Positions 59,226 through 64,000 of a stretch of 64,000 bases of DNA are shown here, in pieces. The stretch comes from Chordicoccus furentiruminis (GTDB lineage Bacteria; Bacillota; Clostridia; Lachnospirales; Lachnospiraceae). Under the pieces are notes generated by a model, which worked only from the letters and a program-made list of their open reading frames with translations, searched no databases and was not told where the DNA came from. Both the position numbers and the translations under genes were made by a program. How positions within the stretch are numbered: position 1 is the first letter of the stretch; each line of letters begins with the position of its first letter. The stretch is from positions 62,001 to 126,000 of the forward strand of contig NZ_CP048829.1 in the NCBI RefSeq assembly GCF_019355395.1, given 5' to 3'.

Positions 59226-61274
59226 TCAGAGCGTGATGTTTCGCTCATTTGCACTCATGTAGCGGTTCAGCTCCTCCCGCAGCGACTGATGATCCTCCGC
59301 AAGAAGCGCCGGATCCTCCGATAGAATCCCTCCCGCCGTCTCTCCGGCCATCTTAAGCATCTCCCGGTCACGGGAGACATCGGCCAGCCGGAACATCGCG
59401 TCCCCGCTCTGCCGGATCCCCAGCAGATCGCCGGGTCCTCTCAGTTCAAAGTCCTTCTCCGCAATTTCAAATCCGTCATCCGACTCCTTCATGATCGAAA
59501 GCCGCTTCATGACCGCCTCCGAAGTCTGACCGGCCATAAAAATGCAGTAGGACTGATGCACGCCCCTGCCAACGCGCCCCCGGAGCTGATGCAGCTGGGC
59601 GAGCCCGAACCGCTCCGCGTTCTCGATCAGCATCACGGTGGCGTTCGGGACATCGACGCCCACCTCGACCACGGTTGTGGAGACAAGAATCCGGATTTCG
59701 CCCGACGCGAACGACTCCATCACACGGTTTTTCTCCTCCGGTTTCATCCGGCCGTGCAGCATGCCGACCTTCAGTCCCCCGAACTCCTTTGTCAGTGCAG
59801 CCGACTCCACTGTCACGCTGGCGAGTTCGAGTTCCTCGGTCTTCTCGATCATCGGGCAGATCACATATGCCTGACGCCCCGCCTCCGCCTCCCGGTGGAT
59901 GAACCGGAGCGCATTCGGTCTCCAGCCGGAATCCACGACCGCGCTGCGAATCGGAAGCCGTCGGGCCGGCCTCTCGTCCAGAACCGAAATATCCAGATCG
60001 CCGTAGAAAATCACACCCAGCGTACGGGGAATCGGTGTCGCGCTCATCACCAGTGCGTTCGGCATATCCCCTTTCTCCGCAAAAGACTTTCGCTGCCGTA
60101 CGCCGAAGCGGTGCTGCTCATCCGTGATCACCAGGGCCAGACGGTTGTACAGGACCCGGTCCTCGATCAGCGCATGTGTTCCGACGATGAGCTTCGCTGT
60201 GCCTTCTTCGATCGCCTTCAGCGCCTGCCGCCGGTCCGATACGCCCATCGAGCCCGTCAGAAGAACCGGATGAAATCCGTCGAGTTTCATCCGGTCAAGC
60301 AGCCCGCAGAGCTTCTCGAAGTGCTGCCGCGCCAGCACTTCCGTCGGCGCCATCAGCGCCGCCTGCATACCGTTCGCCGCTGTCTGCAGCATGGCAAGAA
60401 ACGCAAGAATTGTTTTGCCGGATCCCACATCGCCCTGAACAAGACGGTTCATCAGCCCGTCCGCAGCCAGATCCGTTTCGATCTCCCGCCAGACCCGTTT
60501 CTGCGCGCCGGTCAGCGGATAAGGAAGCGCGTCGATCACTTCCTCGGTGATCCAGACAGGCGGAACGGGAAGCGGACGGCTGCCGTCCTTTTCCTCGCTC
60601 TTCAGTCTGCGGAGCGTTATCACGGACAGGAAAAACTCATCGAAGACAAGTCTCTGCCTTGCCCGGAGAAACTCCTCTCTGTCATGCGGAAAATGGATGC
60701 TCCGAACCGCCTCCTGCTCGTCCTGAAGGCCTAGCAGCCGTATCAGCGTCTCAGGCAGATATTCATTGACGAGCCCGGCCTCCCGGCCGAGCGCCTGACG
60801 CACAGCCCGGGCAATCGTCTTGCCTGAGAGTCCCTTCGTCAGTCCGTAGACCGGAACGAGCGTGCGCTCCAGCTCGGCGTACTTTTCCGGCGTGAACACC
60901 TCTGGGTGTTCCATAATGCGGACGCCCTTCACGGTGCGGACAAGGCCGCGGAAAACAAGCCGGGCGCCGCGCCTGAGCACACCGGTCATGAAGGGAGCGT
61001 TGTACCAGGTCAGTCGGATTTTTCCAGTCGGATCCGAGACTTCCGTCGTGACAATCTGAACCTTGCGGTACCGTCTCAGCGTCACGGAGCCGCTGATCAC
61101 GCCGAGGACCGCGCCCTTCGCGCCCTCCGCGAGGGCGGACACGGCTTCCGGCGGCGTATACTCGTCGTATCCGACCGGGTAGTAGCGCACCAGCTCTTCT
61201 GGGGTGGTGACACCGACCTTATTAAGAAGTGCTGCCGTCTTGGGTCCGATTCCCTTCAGATCCGTCAGTTCCAT
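59226..61274 (-). CDS. recG: ATP-dependent DNA helicase RecG
   Basis: 682 residues. N-terminal wedge/OB domain (GIGPKTAALLNKVGVTTPEEL, about 8-28), then helicase motifs: GDVGSGKT Walker A, DEQHRFG motif II, and GRVGRG motif VI. RecG reverses stalled forks and remodels Holliday junctions. Gene order fakA-recG is conserved in Firmicutes; here a 20-bp perfect hairpin separates them. Confidence 0.97.
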   Translation of the reverse strand: MELTDLKGIGPKTAALLNKVGVTTPEELVRYYPVGYDEYTPPEAVSALAEGAKGAVLGVISGSVTLRRYRKVQIVTTEVSDPTGKIRLTWYNAPFMTGVLRRGARLVFRGLVRTVKGVRIMEHPEVFTPEKYAELERTLVPVYGLTKGLSGKTIARAVRQALGREAGLVNEYLPETLIRLLGLQDEQEAVRSIHFPHDREEFLRARQRLVFDEFFLSVITLRRLKSEEKDGSRPLPVPPVWITEEVIDALPYPLTGAQKRVWREIETDLAADGLMNRLVQGDVGSGKTILAFLAMLQTAANGMQAALMAPTEVLARQHFEKLCGLLDRMKLDGFHPVLLTGSMGVSDRRQALKAIEEGTAKLIVGTHALIEDRVLYNRLALVITDEQHRFGVRQRKSFAEKGDMPNALVMSATPIPRTLGVIFYGDLDISVLDERPARRLPIRSAVVDSGWRPNALRFIHREAEAGRQAYVICPMIEKTEELELASVTVESAALTKEFGGLKVGMLHGRMKPEEKNRVMESFASGEIRILVSTTVVEVGVDVPNATVMLIENAERFGLAQLHQLRGRVGRGVHQSYCIFMAGQTSEAVMKRLSIMKESDDGFEIAEKDFELRGPGDLLGIRQSGDAMFRLADVSRDREMLKMAGETAGGILSEDPALLAEDHQSLREELNRYMSANERNITL

Positions 61275-61307
61275 CCGTCATCCTCAAAAAACAGAGAAGC
61301 ATGCCAA

Positions 61308-61360
61308 AGTTCCTGCCGCGGCCGCCCAGTGCTGACGCACGGGCGGCCGCGGCAGGAACT
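61308..61360. repeat. Perfect 20-bp inverted repeat between fakA and recG
   Basis: Arms 61308-61327 and 61341-61360 are perfectly complementary over 20 bp with a 13-nt centre (starts AGTTCCTGCC). A T6 run follows about 18 nt after the hairpin on the minus strand, so it may act as a partial terminator of fakA. Confidence 0.7.
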
Positions 61361-61385
61361 CTGGCGCGCGGCTCACAGCTTTTGC

Positions 61386-63062
61386 TTACTCTACCGACAG
61401 TATACAGTAGTAAATCGGCTGTCCTCCGTAATTGGTCTCCACATCGACATCGCTGTAAGCCGCCTCAATCCGCTTCGCAAGCGCCTCCGCCTTCTCTTCC
61501 GGGAAATCCGCTCCGTTGTAGAGACTGATCAGCTCGGAGTCGTCGTCCACCATTTTCCCGAGCGCGTTCATCACCACCTCATCAACTTCACTTCCGGTAG
61601 CGAGAATGCCGTCGTCACCGATCGCCATGATGTCGCCGTCATGGATTTCATGTCCGTCGATCTTCGTATCCCGGACCGCGTATGTCACCTCGCACGTCTT
61701 CACCGTCCCGATCGCCTCGGTCATCGCTTCCAGATTTTCCTCGGCGGAATTGCCTTCCACATAGCTCACCATCGCGGTGATGCCCTGAGGCACGGTTTTC
61801 GTCGGAACGACGACGACCCGGCAGTCCTCGGTCAGTTCCTGAGCCTGATTGGCCGCAAGAATGACATTCTTGTTGTTCGGAAGGATATAGACGGTCTCCG
61901 CGTGAACCTCGCGGATCGCCTTCAGCATATCATCCGTGCTCGGATTCATCGTCTGTCCGCCCTCGATGAGGCAGTCGACGCCGAGTCCGCGGAAGATCTC
62001 GCTCATGCCGTCCCCGATTGTGACGGAAATGAAACCGGCCTTCTTTCTGGGCCTGTTCTCCGTCTCTGGCTGATTCTTTGCAAAGGCGGCCTGCATTTCC
62101 GACTCCTTGAAGAGCTTCTCCTGATGCTCGATCCGCATGTTGTCAATTTTCATCCGGCTGAGGCTGCCGTATTCCAGTCCCTTCTCAAAGGCAAGTCCCG
62201 GATGATTCGTGTGCACATGAATTTTCACGATGTCATCATCCGCGACCAGCACCAGACTGTCTCCGATGGAGGTGAGGAAGGATTTCAGATTCTTTTCCTC
62301 CACTTCGGAGAACGGCTTTTCGAGATTGATGATGAATTCGGTGCAGTATCCGAACTTGATGTGATCCGTGCTGATTTCTTTATGTCCCTCCGGTGCGGTC
62401 TGCGGCATCTTTGCGCCGGCAGGAGCTTCGAAGGTCAGATCCAGTTCCTTCCCGTTGAACGCGTCCACACAGCCCTCGAGCACGGTCATCAGTCCCTGTC
62501 CGCCGGAATCCACGACGCCGGCTTCCTTCAGAACCGGGAGCATGTCCGGCGTCCTCTTCAGCGTCTCCTGTCCTTCCTCAAGAATCAGGGAGAAGAAACC
62601 GGTAAGATCCTCCGCGCCGTCCTGGACTTCATCCGCCTTCAGCGCCATCGACTTCGCAACGGTGAGGATCGTGCCCTCCTTCGGCTTCATCACGGCCTTA
62701 TAGGCCGTCTCCACGGCCTTTCCCATCGCCTCGGCGATCAGCGCCTTGTCAAGAGACTCATGGTCCCGTATCGTCTTCGTGAATCCCCGGAACAGCTGGG
62801 AAAGAATCACGCCCGAGTTGCCCCTTGCGCCTCGGAGTGATCCGCCGGAAATCGCCTTCGCCAGCTCATCGATCCCTGCGCTCTCCGGCAGTGCGTTCAC
62901 CTCGCCGGCTGCCGAAAGGATCGTCAGCGTCATATTGGTTCCCGTATCGCCGTCCGGCACCGGAAACACGTTCAGCTGATTGATCCATTCCTTCTTGAGC
63001 TCCAGATTTTTCGCACCCGTCAGGAACATCCTGCGAAGCATCTGCGCATCAACCGTATTCAT
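61386..63062 (-). CDS. fakA: Fatty acid kinase catalytic subunit FakA (DAK2 domain, YloV)
   Basis: 558 residues from the chosen start. N-terminal DAK2 (DhaL-like) ATP/Mg domain with DGDTGTNM and GSLRGARGNSGVILSQ, a central linker domain and a C-terminal DegV-like FakB-interacting domain. FakA phosphorylates FakB-bound fatty acids for phospholipid synthesis. ATG 63062 is chosen by family start; GTG 63068 with the GGGAGG site at 9 nt is an alternative. It follows asp23/gls24 by overlap, the conserved Firmicutes pair. Confidence 0.93.
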   Translation of the reverse strand: MNTVDAQMLRRMFLTGAKNLELKKEWINQLNVFPVPDGDTGTNMTLTILSAAGEVNALPESAGIDELAKAISGGSLRGARGNSGVILSQLFRGFTKTIRDHESLDKALIAEAMGKAVETAYKAVMKPKEGTILTVAKSMALKADEVQDGAEDLTGFFSLILEEGQETLKRTPDMLPVLKEAGVVDSGGQGLMTVLEGCVDAFNGKELDLTFEAPAGAKMPQTAPEGHKEISTDHIKFGYCTEFIINLEKPFSEVEEKNLKSFLTSIGDSLVLVADDDIVKIHVHTNHPGLAFEKGLEYGSLSRMKIDNMRIEHQEKLFKESEMQAAFAKNQPETENRPRKKAGFISVTIGDGMSEIFRGLGVDCLIEGGQTMNPSTDDMLKAIREVHAETVYILPNNKNVILAANQAQELTEDCRVVVVPTKTVPQGITAMVSYVEGNSAEENLEAMTEAIGTVKTCEVTYAVRDTKIDGHEIHDGDIMAIGDDGILATGSEVDEVVMNALGKMVDDDSELISLYNGADFPEEKAEALAKRIEAAYSDVDVETNYGGQPIYYCILSVE

Positions 63063-63085
63063 CGCCACGACGTTCACCCTCCCCA

Positions 63086-63442
63086 TCAATCGATCACACG
63101 GATCCCTTCCACGAGCACTTCGATACGTTCAACCGAAAGACCCGTGAACTGTTCCACCTTGTACTGAACGGCCTCGATCAGGTTCCCGGAAACCGCAGGG
63201 ATGCTGACGCCGTACGCGACGATGCAGTGAATGGTCAGCGAAATCCTGTTGTTGTCAATCCGCACATTGATTCCGTATTTCAGGCTGTCACGCTTCAGCA
63301 GATGGACCAGTCCGTCCTTCATGCTGTATGCGGCCATGCCGACGATTCCGAAACAGCCGACCGCCACACTTCCGGTATAGGTCGCGATGACATCCGGATC
63401 GACGAGAATCTCGCCGTACTCGGAGTTCAGATGTCCTTTCAT
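63086..63442 (-). CDS. Asp23/Gls24 family envelope-stress protein (YloU)
   Basis: 118 residues with the Asp23 fold (GEILVDPDVIATYTGSVAVG). Small proteins of this type sit beside fakA throughout Firmicutes and are linked to envelope and fatty-acid homeostasis. ATG 63442 has GGAGGTGG upstream. Transcribed from the promoter at 63475-63503. Confidence 0.92.
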   Translation of the reverse strand: MKGHLNSEYGEILVDPDVIATYTGSVAVGCFGIVGMAAYSMKDGLVHLLKRDSLKYGINVRIDNNRISLTIHCIVAYGVSIPAVSGNLIEAVQYKVEQFTGLSVERIEVLVEGIRVID

Positions 63443-63474
63443 ATGCCACCTCCGCATCTCTGATAACTCCGGTT

Positions 63475-63503
63475 ATTATACCCTGTTTGACGGGGTATGA
63501 AAA
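63475..63503 (-). promoter_or_regulatory. Predicted promoter of asp23-fakA
   Basis: Minus strand TTTTCA (63503-63498), 17 bp, TATAAT (63480-63475). Perfect -10, weak -35. Confidence 0.6.
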
Positions 63504-63565
63504 GATGTTTTCCGTTTCGGCGCTTCATACAGGCGTTTTGGACCGCCTTCTTTTGTGGAAAACGC

Positions 63566-63594
63566 TTGCAATGGCGTCCGCTTTCTGATAGAAT
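63566..63594 (+). promoter_or_regulatory. Predicted promoter of rpmB
   Basis: TTGCAA (63566-63571), 17 bp, TAGAAT (63589-63594) preceded by an extended TG. Divergent from the asp23 promoter. Confidence 0.7.
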
Positions 63595-63647
63595 AGCGAT
63601 GTTCGGGCCCGACGGGGCTTTAATCTGTTGCAAGGAGGTGTTTACCG

Positions 63648-63833
63648 GTGGCAGTTTGTTCAGTTTGCGGAAAGGGCGCGCACTTCGGAAATAATGTGAG
63701 CCATTCTCATAGAAGATCCAACAGAATGTGGAAATCCAACATCAAAAGGGTCAGAATTAAGGTCAATGGCGTTCCGCAGCACGCGTATATCTGTGCTCAG
63801 TGCCTGAAATCAGGTAAGGTGGAGCGTGCGTAA
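63648..63833 (+). CDS. rpmB: 50S ribosomal protein L28
   Basis: 61 residues, complete zinc-containing L28. Two CxxC pairs are visible: CSVC (residues 4-7) and CAQC (49-52), so this is the C+ form. Start is GTG 63648, preceded by AAGGAGGTG at the correct distance. Monocistronic with its own promoter and terminator. Confidence 0.97.
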   Translation: MAVCSVCGKGAHFGNNVSHSHRRSNRMWKSNIKRVRIKVNGVPQHAYICAQCLKSGKVERA

Positions 63834-63906
63834 TCACCCCCGCCCGCTGCCGTTTGTCTTTTGATTCGCGGCACAATCGGACAGGAACAGCAGATATGAG
63901 GATAAG

Positions 63907-63937
63907 ACACAGGCCTTGAGGCCTGTGTTTTTCTTTT
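63907..63937 (+). terminator. Intrinsic terminator of rpmB
   Basis: Perfect 9-bp stem ACACAGGCC/GGCCTGTGT, TTGA loop, followed by TTTTCTTTTG. Confidence 0.9.
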
Positions 63938-63941
63938 GAAG

Positions 63942-63992
63942 GCGGGCGGAAGAAGTGCAGACTGCAAAGCGGCCTGCACTTCTTCCGCCCGC
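63942..63992. repeat. Perfect 19-bp inverted repeat near the window end
   Basis: Arms 63942-63960 and 63974-63992 pair perfectly over 19 bp with a 13-nt centre. No T tract follows on the visible side. Just after the rpmB terminator; might belong to a neighbouring gene beyond the window. Confidence 0.65.
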
Positions 63993-64000
63993 TCATTCCG

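Noticed and set aside
59556-60734. Plus-strand open frame of about 390 codons inside recG
   Set aside because: Overlaps helicase motifs of recG; composition matches antisense of a GC-rich gene, no start signal.
60906-62840. Very long plus-strand open frame (about 640 codons) antisense to recG and fakA
   Set aside because: High GC and third-position bias of the true genes leave long antisense frames; no ribosome binding site, no recognisable domain, and it runs through two conserved genes.

Overview
The window looks like chromosomal DNA of a Gram-positive clostridium, most likely a GC-rich member of the Lachnospiraceae (genus not determined). Support comes from gene content and order: mreCD/PBP2/rodA/dacF, ylmE-sepF, rplU-prp-rpmA-obgE, nadD-yqeK-rsfS, asp23-fakA-recG and mgsA-rsmD-coaD. 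Other support is the use of GTG/TTG starts, strong AGGAGG-type ribosome binding sites, the absence of outer-membrane genes, and sortase-anchored surface proteins.

Layout. (1) 1-12.5 kb, plus strand: cell-shape and peptidoglycan genes (mreC end, mreD, PBP2, rodA, D-Ala-D-Ala carboxypeptidase). These are followed by an uncharacterised P-loop protein, an HlyD-like membrane protein, ylmE/yggS, sepF, aroB, lspA and an RluD-type pseudouridine synthase. (2) 12.6-19.6 kb, minus strand: a five-gene sortase-pilus operon. In transcription order it encodes a Spy0128/FctA-like backbone pilin, a signal-peptidase-like protein lacking both catalytic residues (SipA-like), a class B sortase, a small FctB-like pilin, and a 1237-residue tip adhesin that joins BspA/DUF285 leucine-rich repeats to a predicted thioester domain. 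It has its own promoter with a palindrome in the spacer and a leader of about 180 nt. (3) 19.6-25 kb: a Xer-type tyrosine recombinase, then a divergent ROK regulator and xylulokinase unit, a small membrane protein and a SIMPL-domain protein. (4) 25.4-38.4 kb: a second surface region with an SPKTG-anchored Cna_B adhesin, a small pyrophosphatase-like operon, a complete IS66-family element with 8-bp target duplication, a Ser-rich secreted protein, an L,D-transpeptidase, an SGNH hydrolase and a transglutaminase-like lipoprotein. (5) 38.4-64 kb, nearly all minus strand: housekeeping genes for ribosome biogenesis, NAD synthesis, RNase G, radical SAM proteins, histidine biosynthesis (hisZGDB and a three-domain HisIE), recU, an RluA-type enzyme, a small alarmone synthetase, pepD, coaD, rsmD, mgsA, recG and fakA/asp23, ending with rpmB on the plus strand.

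The most distinctive content is the pilus operon. It mirrors the streptococcal FCT logic (VPTG-like signals, class B pilus sortase, inactive SipA, thioester adhesin) but carries a DUF285-repeat tip. A second point is the IS66 element: it has an unusual extra ORF and a hairpin that could hide its ribosome binding site, and it appears to have split the promoter of the pyrophosphatase operon. No CRISPR array, tRNA, rRNA or prophage was seen.
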